DNA of 64,000 nt from Nitrospiraceae bacterium (GTDB taxonomy: Bacteria > Nitrospirota > Nitrospiria > Nitrospirales > UBA8639): the NCBI GenBank assembly GCA_020632635.1, contig JACKFE010000001.1, positions 310,001 to 374,000 on the forward strand. Reading direction: 5' to 3'. Positions 42,982-52,402 of this stretch are shown piece after piece (the stretch's first letter is position 1; every line of letters starts with the position of its first letter). The position numbers and the translations under genes are program-made. The notes below the pieces were generated by a model. That model ran no database searches, was not told the origin of the DNA, and was given only the letters and a program-made list of their open reading frames with translations.

Positions 42982-45651
42982 CTATTGAATCTGAATAGTT
43001 CCACCTGGTTGTACTTGAAGAACAGCGGAACCTGGAGCAATATTGAGGGTATTAACACTCCCATCCGAAAAAGTTCCCACATCAATAATCGGCGTACTCC
43101 CTGCCGTGGCAGAGAACCCGGAAGGATCCCCGGCTACAAGAAGAGCAGGATTGGAAAACGGAGCAAAACATCCGCCGGCGGCACACAGATTATTGGAAAT
43201 ATTCACCACATTTTGACCTGATCCGAAGTTTACCAGGCCTCCTCCGGTCAGGGAAAAGAGTGATCCGGCACCAACACTGACAAAAACCCCGTTATTAATA
43301 TTCACCGTACTGGTTCCTTGGACGGACAGAAGACTTCCACCATTCACAAACAGCTGGCCACCTCCTGTCACACTAAAGAGGTTTCCATTAACCGTAAAAG
43401 AACTGGCATCGACACGAATTAATGAATCGCCCGGCAGTAAATTGGCTATTATTTTCGCATTCTGGCCTGCCACTCGACCAAAATCAGACGAAGTTTCTAG
43501 GGTTCCTCGAATCATCGCCAAAAGAGGGGAAGACGCTTCAAGCAAGGCCTGATCCAGTAAACCATTTTGGCTGCTTGAAGCCGTGGATCCCACTACCACA
43601 CCATTCTCGACCTCTACCGTGCTATCAAATACCTCTATTAAGGAAGGAACATCGGTACGAACAATATCTTGCCCATTGGCATCTTTTCCAATAACCGGCG
43701 GAGTGGTGGGACCGGTTAATTCAGAATCTAAAATTGCTAGTAAGGCTGTCGACTGATTGGCATTCTGAGGTGTTACATGACTGTTATCCAGAATGCCCAA
43801 TAACCGATCTTCAACCGTCACCAATGCTGGCGATCCAGGATTGCCCAGTATTGCTAAAAGACTTCCATCAAGCCGGTTGCCCAATGATGGATCCAAATTT
43901 GAAAAGTATTGGCTCGTTTGCGTTGGTTGTCCAAGAGTATCGAGGCTGCTGATGGCGACATTGGTATTCACCAAAGTTGCCCCATGGGTCAGCGTGATTG
44001 GACTACCCGCACTACGGGCTTGGATGGCGCCATTAACCCCAGCATCAAAACCAGGGAATTGAAACGTGCCATTCTGACCCAACGCCCAAATCAGTTCGGC
44101 GCAATCTAAGACAGTGGAACAGCTAACCCCGGCTCCATTGATGGTGATACCCTGAAGTGGATTAGCCGGATCAATTGATGGCGAGCGCAACCATTGCGCC
44201 AATTGCTGTAAGACCTGCTCACGAGTGCCACCATCCACACCCAATTGGACATCCGTGGTGGCCCCTTGCGAGAAGCTCGGGAAAATCGGAGGAATAAATT
44301 CGTTGGTTGGCGTCATATTGTTAAAGGCAGGAGTAGGAGTCAACGTGCTGATCACAAGGGGCGTTTGAGGAACTTTCCCTTTATGAGGAGCAGTATTGGG
44401 ATTGGAATTATTGTCGATCAGGAACAATTCCTTGGCAGCCAGAAAATCGCCATTGGTATACATGAGCAACCCTTGCCCACCTGCCACACCCTGCTGAGGA
44501 AATAACGAACTCCCACTTTGAATGTTCCCGGGATTCGTAGTGCCTCCGCCACTCCCAACGACGACTGGAGGTTCGGCAACCGGATTCGTACCGACATCAG
44601 GCAACGTCGGTCCACTGCAAGAATTTGGATCGGTCAAGCAGGGATTGAACGGCGTTCCTCCGGTATTGCCTGGAGAGGAAATAGTTTCCGAAGCCGCCGC
44701 CAACGTCAGACCGGTTGTGGCTAAAATCACTTGTTCATCAATATCGGCATCGGAATTCTCAGAACCGACCAACGCCCGCTCCAAGGCCAGAGCCTGCCCC
44801 ATCTGTTTCTTAACGATCATTTTTTGAATCGACTCGGGTATTTCACAATGTGGATTCACTGCGCAAATAGCCCGCCAATCCGTCAACTGCACTCGTTCCG
44901 CTTCTGTGCTGAGTGAACCGTTGAGAAATCCGACGCACTTTCCGGCAGCCACAGTAAGAGATTGCTGATCTCCCCCGTTTTTATGCAAAGCAATATCTAA
45001 AGTCCCTTCTTTTACGCAAAATTTTTCCGACAACACCGTATTGGTCGCCGCCGCCACCCGGCTTGGGAAACTGGCCCGATGAATATACGACGCCTGACCG
45101 GGATCGACTGAAACCGTCTTGGAAAGCGTCGGCTTCACTTCCAAAGTCACCAACCCGCCATGAGTCTTTGCGACGAAACTGGGAGTATGAATGACCAAAG
45201 GACGATTCTCGCCTTCATTTTTGAGGGGCGAGGAAATTTCAGCCTCTCCCACTTTCATATTCAAAAGTAATTGTCCGGTTGAGTCCCTCTCCACGGAAGC
45301 TTCGGAGAATTCCTGAACAGTCACGAGCCCCGTGGCCTGCGGGAACAATATTTCGGCAACGGATTCCTCTCCCGTGGCAAGAACATCCCCCACTCCCATT
45401 GACTGACGATACAACGGAACAAAGACTTGCCCTTCGTTGGTATTCTGAAAAAGGGTGACCTCTCCCCTTAATCCGGCAATCAACGGGGTGGCCTTGGAAA
45501 TAGCACCCTCCCCTGTCGCCTGATTTTCAAGAGCCCAAACCCATGCGCCGCCGGCGATTTGTCCGGAAATGATGATACTCAGAATGAGAAGAGAGAAAAC
45601 CGCCCTAATTTTCAATTTTTTGGGATATCCCACATGCATGAAATTAGCCAT
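42982..45651 (-). CDS. Large secreted protein with FecR domain and beta-solenoid-like repeats
   Basis: The 889-residue product has a long signal region (IRAVFSLLILSIIISGQIAG). A FecR-type domain follows near residues 50-160 (GLRGEVTLFQN, VGDVLATGEESVAEILFP, LLNMKVGEAEISS). Cys-rich and low-complexity Pro/Thr/Gly stretches come next (NPCLTDPNSCSGP). The C-terminal half has a run of short beta-strand units such as LFSVTGGGQLFVNGGSLLSVQ and VFVSVGAGSLFSLTGGGLVNFG, resembling a right-handed beta-helix of a surface or haemagglutinin-like protein. The ATG at 45651 (MANFMHV) has AGGAAA upstream; an upstream frame extension is not protein-like. Role unknown, probably extracellular or surface-bound. 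Confidence 0.85.
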   Translation of the reverse strand: MANFMHVGYPKKLKIRAVFSLLILSIIISGQIAGGAWVWALENQATGEGAISKATPLIAGLRGEVTLFQNTNEGQVFVPLYRQSMGVGDVLATGEESVAEILFPQATGLVTVQEFSEASVERDSTGQLLLNMKVGEAEISSPLKNEGENRPLVIHTPSFVAKTHGGLVTLEVKPTLSKTVSVDPGQASYIHRASFPSRVAAATNTVLSEKFCVKEGTLDIALHKNGGDQQSLTVAAGKCVGFLNGSLSTEAERVQLTDWRAICAVNPHCEIPESIQKMIVKKQMGQALALERALVGSENSDADIDEQVILATTGLTLAAASETISSPGNTGGTPFNPCLTDPNSCSGPTLPDVGTNPVAEPPVVVGSGGGTTNPGNIQSGSSLFPQQGVAGGQGLLMYTNGDFLAAKELFLIDNNSNPNTAPHKGKVPQTPLVISTLTPTPAFNNMTPTNEFIPPIFPSFSQGATTDVQLGVDGGTREQVLQQLAQWLRSPSIDPANPLQGITINGAGVSCSTVLDCAELIWALGQNGTFQFPGFDAGVNGAIQARSAGSPITLTHGATLVNTNVAISSLDTLGQPTQTSQYFSNLDPSLGNRLDGSLLAILGNPGSPALVTVEDRLLGILDNSHVTPQNANQSTALLAILDSELTGPTTPPVIGKDANGQDIVRTDVPSLIEVFDSTVEVENGVVVGSTASSSQNGLLDQALLEASSPLLAMIRGTLETSSDFGRVAGQNAKIIANLLPGDSLIRVDASSFTVNGNLFSVTGGGQLFVNGGSLLSVQGTSTVNINNGVFVSVGAGSLFSLTGGGLVNFGSGQNVVNISNNLCAAGGCFAPFSNPALLVAGDPSGFSATAGSTPIIDVGTFSDGSVNTLNIAPGSAVLQVQPGGTIQIQ

Positions 45652-46475
45652 TGTTGGTTTCCTACGCTCCTTTCCGAAAGATATGACGAAGTGATTGAAA
45701 TTTTGAAGTCTATGACTTTCTAACAAACGAAAAAAGTGAGAGTCCATTACACTTTCGCGCTATTCATATGGAGTGATATTGCTCAATCGCTCAACGAAAA
45801 GATCACAGCAACTCCCTTGAGTGCCGGAATTTCACTTTTAGAAAAGCTCAAAACATCCGCATAAAGACCGGACTCATCATAACTAATCTTGTGCATAAAA
45901 GTATGGGAAATGAAAGGAACATTATATATAACCGATAAAACAAATGGAAAACGAACTCAGTATGACCACCACATATCTCTGGGCTCCTCCTACGCTAGAA
46001 CCCGGAGTCGAAGATCGCCAACGATTATTTTATAATTATAAATACCTAAGCAACGTAAAAGCGAAAAAGAAGGAGGATAAAAAATGGGGACTCCCAAACT
46101 TTGAATGACGACCTCTCTTAATCTGATGGCAACAACTCTAATCAACTCTCCATTCTCAATACGCCAGCGAACGACTTCACTGTTCACAAAAAATCCCGAC
46201 CACCTTATTCATGATTAAGTTCTGTCACGTACCTGCCGATACAGTCATATAAGTACACATTATACCTCATTACTGCTACGAATTTCTCTCCGGAGGGCAA
46301 TCCCGAAATGATTCAGGCCACCAGTCTTCAAGAGGCAAAGGGGAAAAGGCCTCTCTCCTCAATCCCGGCATCCACTTTTTCTCCCACGACCAACTGGCTC
46401 TCCTCTGCGGATACAGGGAAACAGCTGAACATTTTTTTCATTCTGATTCGAAAACTGAACAGATTCGGGAATCTG
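45652..46475. other. Long AT-rich intergenic stretch with a minimal ORF
   Basis: Between the FecR-domain gene and a lipoprotein gene. An AAGGAGG site is followed seven bases later by an ATG at 46084 opening a six-codon ORF (MGTPKL), and a palindrome TTTATAATTATAAA precedes it. A second ORF of 37 codons begins on the ATG next to its stop. No other gene is seen. The promoters of both flanking genes should lie here. Confidence 0.45.
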
Positions 46476-46808
46476 ATGAGGTGGTGCGGGAGCACCCTTT
46501 CTCTGGCCGCTCTCTTAGGCCTACCGGCGTGCGCTACAGACACTCGCTATATCGAAACCCACGAATTGGCCAACCTAAAAGTGGTCTTTCTCGACGAAGA
46601 CACACTTCATGAGAAATGGAAAGAACGGACCGGCCAGCCTGGGGCCGAATTTCAACCCCTGCTCACGGGAGGCATGGCCTCATTGAAAGTGATCAAGGGA
46701 TTTTACGATTTTACAACCGACACCCTGTATTGTCCGAAATGGAACTTCGAAGTGTGCGGACATGAACTCCACCATGCCGCCCTTGGCCATTTTCATCCCC
46801 CTCATTAA
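46476..46808 (+). CDS. Small lipoprotein with C-terminal HELHH motif
   Basis: Starting at ATG 46476 gives a 110-residue product with signal peptide and lipobox Cys near residue 19 (LAALLGLPAC). The mature part ends with CGHELHHAALGHFHPPH. HELHH fits the HEXXH zinc-metalloprotease motif, but only about ten residues follow, so a normal third ligand is missing. It may be a metal-binding lipoprotein instead. An alternative start at 46308 with GGAGGG upstream would add 56 residues before the signal. It is divergent from the FecR gene and 52 bases before a convergent gene. Confidence 0.7.
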   Translation: MRWCGSTLSLAALLGLPACATDTRYIETHELANLKVVFLDEDTLHEKWKERTGQPGAEFQPLLTGGMASLKVIKGFYDFTTDTLYCPKWNFEVCGHELHHAALGHFHPPH

Positions 46809-46860
46809 GCATCCCATCTCCTGCGGCACTGGCATACACACAGTCCCGTAATCCACTCAT

Positions 46861-47358
46861 CTATCCTTGCGTCTCCTCCTTGAGGAAGGGCTTCAGCTCT
46901 TCGTACGACTGCCTTAACAAAGCGGTATCCTTCTCCCAGGCATCGATAAACACCGAGAACCGTGATTTTTCATAGGTGCCAGGCATCCAGGCCATAGCAA
47001 ATAAATTACCGTCTTCCGACCAGTATATCTGCAAGGCTTTCATTTGCTTGGCAAGGCGATTACTTATCCGGTATCGCGGCTCCCCGCTTGGCTCCATGGG
47101 CTTCCCCGGAAATCCGGTTTGAAATCGAATTCCGCCGTTGAAGAAGGTGATATAAATATGAATTTTAGAAACATGTTTTGCCCGGATTCCCTGTTCAACC
47201 TGGTCGCATTCGTACCCCAGAAATTCCAAATGTTGAATCAGGGGATCCTTGACGCCCTTGGCTTCTGCCCATGCCACCTCTCCACCTGACACACAGAAAA
47301 CCAAAACCCAGCCAAACAGCAGTCCACAGAACAGTCGTATGCAGTCAACATTCATCAT
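46861..47358 (-). CDS. Secreted protein of unknown function
   Basis: The 165-residue product has a signal peptide (IRLFCGLLFGWVLVFCVSGG, cleavage near VAWAEA). The mature part contains LEFLGYECDQVEQGIRAKH, HIYITFFNGGIRFQTGF and a pattern of aromatic residues. No family is recognised. The ATG at 47358, or the next codon, has AAAGGGG upstream; the longer frame adds a non-signal leader. It is convergent with the HELHH lipoprotein and divergent from the TPR-barrel gene. Confidence 0.75.
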   Translation of the reverse strand: MMNVDCIRLFCGLLFGWVLVFCVSGGEVAWAEAKGVKDPLIQHLEFLGYECDQVEQGIRAKHVSKIHIYITFFNGGIRFQTGFPGKPMEPSGEPRYRISNRLAKQMKALQIYWSEDGNLFAMAWMPGTYEKSRFSVFIDAWEKDTALLRQSYEELKPFLKEETQG

Positions 47359-47551
47359 GCAACCCCTTTTCCCCCGCAAAAAACAAATGGATTGATAAAA
47401 AGGACTCTGCGAATTCCGCACAGATTCGTTCCCATCGAAGAGGGTGCTCCCCCCATCATTATTCGTGATCCCAACCACCATCATCCTTCCCTTTTTCAAA
47501 AATTCAGATAATTCTCCCCCCAAAAGTTACGTAGTACATCCTAGCATTAAA

Positions 47552-47580
47552 TTGACAAATGCATTTTGTTCTATTTAAAT
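47552..47580 (+). promoter_or_regulatory. Predicted promoter of TPR-barrel gene
   Basis: TTGACA (47552-47557), 17 bases, then TTAAAT (47575-47580), about 130 bases upstream of the ATG at 47710. A good -35 match. Confidence 0.5.
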
Positions 47581-47709
47581 CATCAAAATTATTGTATTCT
47601 GCATGTTCCACTAAGTAAAATTAGCGCTTCGCCTCACAGCCTTTTCCCCCAACGCGGAGATTTTCACCTTCACTATTGCTTATTTAGCGAGAAAAAAAGG
47701 ACTTTGCCG

Positions 47710-49371
47710 ATGACACCTTTTTTCACACGTTTACACCGATTTGCTGTCTGCCTCTTGTTGGTTTTTGCACTCTCGAACGGTCATACTCCCATGAGCTATG
47801 CCCAACGGGCCGACGCCAATGTACTAGCCGCTAACGCCGCTATTGCCTATGATGACAAACGATACGATGAAGCCCTCGAGCTTCTCAAAAAAGCACTGGC
47901 CTTGGACCCTAAACATGAACGCAGCCTGTTTTACACCGGCCTGGTGTATCTGGCTCAAAACAAGCCATCTGAAGCGATTCCGCCACTGGAAACCGTCCAT
48001 GATTTGCAACCCACTGACCTGAATGTCCAACATCATCTCGGCGTGGCCTACTTCTCTGACGGAGAGTATGACAAGGCCGCCCCATTACTCGAAGCGGCCT
48101 TTGCCCAAAATCCAAGCGCAGAAAATCTGGGATACTATGTGGGCTTTCTCCGGTACCGGGACAAACAGTACGCGAAATCAGTGGAGGCATTTGAAAAAAA
48201 TGAAACCACCGATCCGAACACTCAACAACTCAATGGGTTTTATCGTGGGTTGGCGTTAGGTGTCCTCGGCCTCCCGAGCGAGGCGCTGACGGAATTGGAA
48301 GAAGTTCAACGAACCCAAACGGTTTCTCCGCTTACCCAATCTTCCGTCCGCATTCGCGAAGCGCTCTCTTCGGGCCAGATCTTTGGCAATCAAAAACGCT
48401 TCCGGTTACAAATCAATGTAGGCGGATTTTATGATGACAATGTGGCCATCAACCCGGATCCACTTCAAACGAACAATCCAGTACCTGCCGCTCAGAACCT
48501 GATTACCACTCTCAGAAACCGGCAAACACAATCACCGGGGTTTTTGGCGTCCCTCCGGGCAGATTATTCATTTTTACGGCATGGTCCATTCGAAGCTACA
48601 GCTACCTATTCTTTTTTTCAAACGGTATATACGGAAAATTATCTGGGGAATTTCAACATTCAGGATCACCAGGTTGGCCTATCGGGGTTTTATCGTGGCG
48701 TCCTTGCCGACATCCCGTTTCAATTAGGTCTCCAATATACCTATGACTATCTTTTCCTGGACATGAATGGGTTTCTCTCTCGCCACACACCCACGTTAAC
48801 GTCCACTTTTGTCGGGCCAACATTTCAACTGCCCTACGTTGGCGTGGTTGGCAATTTGACGACCCTGTTATACCGGTATCAAGTGCAGACGTTTTTCAGG
48901 GAAGTAGGAAATAACGATGCCCGTTTTGCAGGAGATCTCAGAGATGGCTTTAACAATACACTCGGCTTCGTTCACGCGTTCCGCATGGCCAACGATAAAC
49001 TCCTGTTACGATTAGGCTATCAATACGATAATGAAAGTACTGACGGGGCGGCGTTCTCGTACCGTGGCAATCGATTCTTAACAGGAGGACAAGTTCAACT
49101 CCCGTGGGGCAAAATGACGCTGCGCTACGACTACGACATACATTGGAGAGATTATAAAAACAATCAAACCACAGCGCTATTTACGGATAGAGAAGGCAAT
49201 CTCAGCAAGAGGGATGATATCCAACAAACACACTTGGTCCAAATAACTAAACCTCTTCCTAATAACTTTGCACTGACAGCTCAATATCAGGGAATCCGAA
49301 GTCAATCCGACATTCCCTTGTATGATTATTCAAAAAATGTGTGGACGCTGATCGTCACCTGGACCTACTAA
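47710..49371 (+). CDS. TPR-containing outer-membrane beta-barrel protein
   Basis: The 553-residue product has a signal peptide (FAVCLLLVFALSNGH, cleavage near SYAQR). Residues about 35-215 hold about five TPR repeats (for example DEALELLKKALALDPKHERS, KPSEAIPPLETVHDLQP and YDKAAPLLEAAFAQNPS). The rest is an outer-membrane barrel that begins FRLQINVGGFYDDNVAINPD and ends with WTLIVTWTY with C-terminal aromatic. TPR plus barrel resembles Slam-type surface lipoprotein assembly modifiers, but I cannot show that function. AAAGGA precedes the ATG at 47710. Confidence 0.88.
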   Translation: MTPFFTRLHRFAVCLLLVFALSNGHTPMSYAQRADANVLAANAAIAYDDKRYDEALELLKKALALDPKHERSLFYTGLVYLAQNKPSEAIPPLETVHDLQPTDLNVQHHLGVAYFSDGEYDKAAPLLEAAFAQNPSAENLGYYVGFLRYRDKQYAKSVEAFEKNETTDPNTQQLNGFYRGLALGVLGLPSEALTELEEVQRTQTVSPLTQSSVRIREALSSGQIFGNQKRFRLQINVGGFYDDNVAINPDPLQTNNPVPAAQNLITTLRNRQTQSPGFLASLRADYSFLRHGPFEATATYSFFQTVYTENYLGNFNIQDHQVGLSGFYRGVLADIPFQLGLQYTYDYLFLDMNGFLSRHTPTLTSTFVGPTFQLPYVGVVGNLTTLLYRYQVQTFFREVGNNDARFAGDLRDGFNNTLGFVHAFRMANDKLLLRLGYQYDNESTDGAAFSYRGNRFLTGGQVQLPWGKMTLRYDYDIHWRDYKNNQTTALFTDREGNLSKRDDIQQTHLVQITKPLPNNFALTAQYQGIRSQSDIPLYDYSKNVWTLIVTWTY

Positions 49372-49379
49372 GATACTTT

Positions 49380-49417
49380 GGCAGGCAGCGTGAATGCGAT
49401 CATTCACGCTGCCTGCC
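49380..49417. repeat. Perfect 17-bp hairpin after TPR-barrel gene
   Basis: GGCAGGCAGCGTGAATG pairs with CATTCACGCTGCCTGCC with loop CGAT. It starts nine bases after the gene stop. No T-run follows, so it is a stable hairpin rather than a classical terminator. Confidence 0.8.
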
Positions 49418-49469
49418 ATCAATAGCCTACAGACTCCCTTCCTCGTCACGCCATTTCCCCTCATTCCTC

Positions 49470-50009
49470 CTACTTACTCACCCGTCGTTGAACGCATATG
49501 CCCGCTAACCAGACACAGACCGGAACTCCTATCCACAACAGCTCAGTCCATAGCACGCCAAGTCCCCACTTCGAAAAAAATGGGGTGATCCCGATTGGCG
49601 ACACCGTGATGGGCCGCCAGGGAAAGAAATAGCGATGGGAATCAAATGGGGCGAAAAACGCGATACCCAGTCCCCCATCCGTCATCGCATCCATGATAGG
49701 GTGTGACATCGTCACACAGGCAAAAAAGACCGCGAAGGCTCCATAGGCTCGACTCCCCAATGCAACGTCAGGAATAGCCAGTCGTGGCATGAGAACACCC
49801 ACGATCACCGCAAAAAATAGAGAATGGGTAAGACCACGATGCCCCAACACATGTTCGTAGGGAATGCCCAGCATCAAACCAATCACATCGGCATCCGGCA
49901 AAAGACAGCAAGCCACGGTCAGCCACCAAAACCGGGCGGAGCGCCATTCAGGCCTTATTGTTTGCCCCAAGGCATAAGCCACGGCCAGATGTCCAAATGC
50001 TGAAGCCAC
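49470..50009 (-). CDS. YdjM/DUF457-type inner-membrane metal-dependent hydrolase-like protein
   Basis: The 179-residue protein has four hydrophobic segments with FGHLAVAYALG, CCLLPDADVIGLML, HRGLTHSLFFA and TMSHPIMDAMTDGGLG, the His/Asp motifs of the LexA-regulated YdjM/DUF457 family. The biochemical role is not settled. The start is GTG at 50009 with AAAGGA upstream. It is divergent from the CocE-like gene, 38 bases away. Confidence 0.9.
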   Translation of the reverse strand: MASAFGHLAVAYALGQTIRPEWRSARFWWLTVACCLLPDADVIGLMLGIPYEHVLGHRGLTHSLFFAVIVGVLMPRLAIPDVALGSRAYGAFAVFFACVTMSHPIMDAMTDGGLGIAFFAPFDSHRYFFPWRPITVSPIGITPFFSKWGLGVLWTELLWIGVPVCVWLAGICVQRRVSK

Positions 50010-50047
50010 CTTGTTCCTTTCACCAGATTTCCTGATATCCTAAACAC

Positions 50048-51970
50048 ATGACCCAACCCATTCGTTCTCTTCCTCTTAAGTGGATTCTTCTTCTGGCCTG
50101 GATTGCGCTGAGCCTGCCAATCGCATGTACACCAAGCTCTTTTCACGCCAAGGGGGAGCAAGACATTTTCGAAACTCACGTCACTCCTCCAAGCAAACCA
50201 TTCACCATCCATCGGACGTCCCAATATCTCACGATGCGGGACGGGATCAAAATCGCGGTTGACCTTTATCTCCCCGGCAACCTCCAACCCGGCCAACGGA
50301 TTCCCGCCATCCTCCACCAAACCCGCTATTGGCGAGCCATCGACTATCGCTGGCTGATCGGGTTGATAAAAGACGACCAGCCGCGAGGCATCATGGGCCT
50401 GTACGCCACCCGATTTCTGAAGGCTGGCTATGCCTGGGTGGATGTGGATGTCAGAGGCTCAGGTGCCTCGTTTGGAACCCGCCCCACGGCCTACTCCTCG
50501 GAGGAAATTAAAGATGGGGCCGAAATCGTAGACTGGATTATTACCCAACCCTGGTCGAATGGAAAAGTGGGAGCCATGGGTATTTCCTATAGCGGCGGGA
50601 CCGCAGAACTACTATTGACCAACAAACATCCGGCCGTGAAAGCCGTGGCCCCCATGTTCTCAGGATATGACCTCTATTCGGAAATTGCATTTCCCGGCGG
50701 CATTCATTTGGATTGGTTTACCAAAACCTGGACGCAGATCAACCATCGGCTGGATCACAACCAATTGCCGTTTGGTGGATGGATGGGCAACCTGTTCGTA
50801 CGTGGAGTTCGGCCCGTGGACCAAGACAAGGCTGAAACACAGTTGGCCCAAGCCCTCTATGAACACGAAAGAAACTGGAGTCCACATCATGAGGCCTCGG
50901 GCATCATATTTCGGGACGATCTACCGCCCTCACATCAAGTCCCCCATATTGATGTCCTGAGCACCATGTCATATGCGGAGGACATTGAACAGTCTGGGGC
51001 AGCCATCTATAGCTACAGTGGCTGGTTCGACGGCGGCTACCCATTGGCCGCGATCAAACGCCACCTGCGTCATCAGCACAACCCGAATAACCAACTCATC
51101 CTGGGCCCCTGGGATCACGGCGGCAAACGCCAAATCAGCCCTGAAGCCTTAGGCCCGGCCTCCTTCGATCATGCCGGAGAACTGCTGAAGTTTTTTGACC
51201 AGCACCTCCAAGACCCCTCCCCCAAAGTCAACGTCCGGGCACCAAAACCAGCAGGTCGGGTTCGCTATTACACCATGGGGGAGGAACGCTGGAAGGACTC
51301 TCAGCAATGGCCGCCGGCATCCACTCCGACTCCATTCTTTTTCCAAGAGGGAGCGCGGCTTTCACCCGGTCAACCACACACAACCGGTTCACCTGATCAC
51401 TACCAGGTCAACCCTGAAACGGGAACCGGTGAACATTCCCGATGGAATACCCTGGTAGGCATTTCGCTTAAACACCCCTATCCCGACCGCAAGGAACGCG
51501 ATCAGGAACTCCTAGCCTACACCTCGGACCCATTGTCTCAAAACTTGGAAGTCACGGGACATCCTGTGGCCACGATCTATCTCTCGTCTACCACTCCGGA
51601 CACTACCATCTTTGTCTATTTGGAAGATGTCACACCAGACGGCCAGGTTCATTACGTCACGGAAGGGGAACTGCGGGCACTGCACCGAACAATCGGCAAA
51701 CCTGAACCGGAACACATGAGCTCACTCCCGACCCCTCATCACTCATATCGACAAGCCGATGCGGCACCCCTGGTGCCGGGAGAAGTCGTTCCCCTAACTT
51801 TCGACCTGCTCCCCACGTCCTATCAATTCAAATCCGGGCACCGCATTCGCGTGTCGCTAGCAGGAGCCGATAAGGACCATTTCCAACTCCTCGATGGTCC
51901 ACCCTCGGCTTGGGACATCTGGCATACGGCACAATACCCATCTCATCTTGATTTACCGATTGTGCCTTGA
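50048..51970 (+). CDS. CocE/NonD-family hydrolase, lipoprotein
   Basis: The 640-residue product has a signal and lipobox (LAWIALSLPIAC). Its alpha/beta-hydrolase domain has GAMGISYSGGTAELLLT, with a catalytic Ser in GxSxSG, GWFDGGYPLAA for the Asp and GPWDHGGKR for the His. A C-terminal jelly-roll domain has VSLAGADKDHFQLLDGP. This is the X-Pro dipeptidyl-peptidase-like/CocE family of ester or peptide hydrolases; substrate unknown. It is lipid-anchored or periplasmic. Confidence 0.94.
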   Translation: MTQPIRSLPLKWILLLAWIALSLPIACTPSSFHAKGEQDIFETHVTPPSKPFTIHRTSQYLTMRDGIKIAVDLYLPGNLQPGQRIPAILHQTRYWRAIDYRWLIGLIKDDQPRGIMGLYATRFLKAGYAWVDVDVRGSGASFGTRPTAYSSEEIKDGAEIVDWIITQPWSNGKVGAMGISYSGGTAELLLTNKHPAVKAVAPMFSGYDLYSEIAFPGGIHLDWFTKTWTQINHRLDHNQLPFGGWMGNLFVRGVRPVDQDKAETQLAQALYEHERNWSPHHEASGIIFRDDLPPSHQVPHIDVLSTMSYAEDIEQSGAAIYSYSGWFDGGYPLAAIKRHLRHQHNPNNQLILGPWDHGGKRQISPEALGPASFDHAGELLKFFDQHLQDPSPKVNVRAPKPAGRVRYYTMGEERWKDSQQWPPASTPTPFFFQEGARLSPGQPHTTGSPDHYQVNPETGTGEHSRWNTLVGISLKHPYPDRKERDQELLAYTSDPLSQNLEVTGHPVATIYLSSTTPDTTIFVYLEDVTPDGQVHYVTEGELRALHRTIGKPEPEHMSSLPTPHHSYRQADAAPLVPGEVVPLTFDLLPTSYQFKSGHRIRVSLAGADKDHFQLLDGPPSAWDIWHTAQYPSHLDLPIVP

Positions 51971-52028
51971 AGAACGTCAAACTTCCGGAATATATGGCAG
52001 AGGAAGCGGCTAGGCTCAGAGCTCATCC

Positions 52029-52190
52029 CTAATGCCAAAGCCAATGAAAGGCCGACATACTTTCCGCCATCGTTTCAGTTTCCAAATACTCCAGGGCAAA
52101 CAAAACGAGAAGCCCTCCAATGATAAATAATCCCACTCGTTCAAATGGCGTTTTTTCAGGGCTATTCTTGAATCGGATGTTGGCAACCAT
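52029..52190 (-). CDS. Small single-pass membrane protein
   Basis: The frame encodes 53 residues starting MVANIRFKNSPEKTPFERV, with one hydrophobic helix FIIGGLLVLFALEY and a C-terminal His-Trp (WLWH) end. GAGG lies seven bases upstream of the ATG, and an inverted repeat CGGCAT/ATGCCG stands 20 bases upstream of that. The protein is too short for routine calling. It is convergent with the CocE-like gene. Confidence 0.7.
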   Translation of the reverse strand: MVANIRFKNSPEKTPFERVGLFIIGGLLVLFALEYLETETMAESMSAFHWLWH

Positions 52191-52402
52191 ATGGCACCTC
52201 TTTCAATCCGGCATTACGTCATGCCGAGTTAAATGAAATCAACAAATGAACAGAAAGGTATGCATACTAGTTAGAATGTTACATTCCTCAGTAGTTTTTA
52301 CCTTTCACTTCAACACAATAAACAAAATAGTCAGAATCTTAGGACCACGACCCCTTTCCTGAATGACCTGAAATACCTAGATGACGATTTAAAGTAAACC
52401 GT

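Noticed and set aside
49380..49417. Perfect hairpin after the TPR-barrel gene as an intrinsic terminator
   Set aside because: There is no T-run on either side; it is listed as a hairpin repeat instead.
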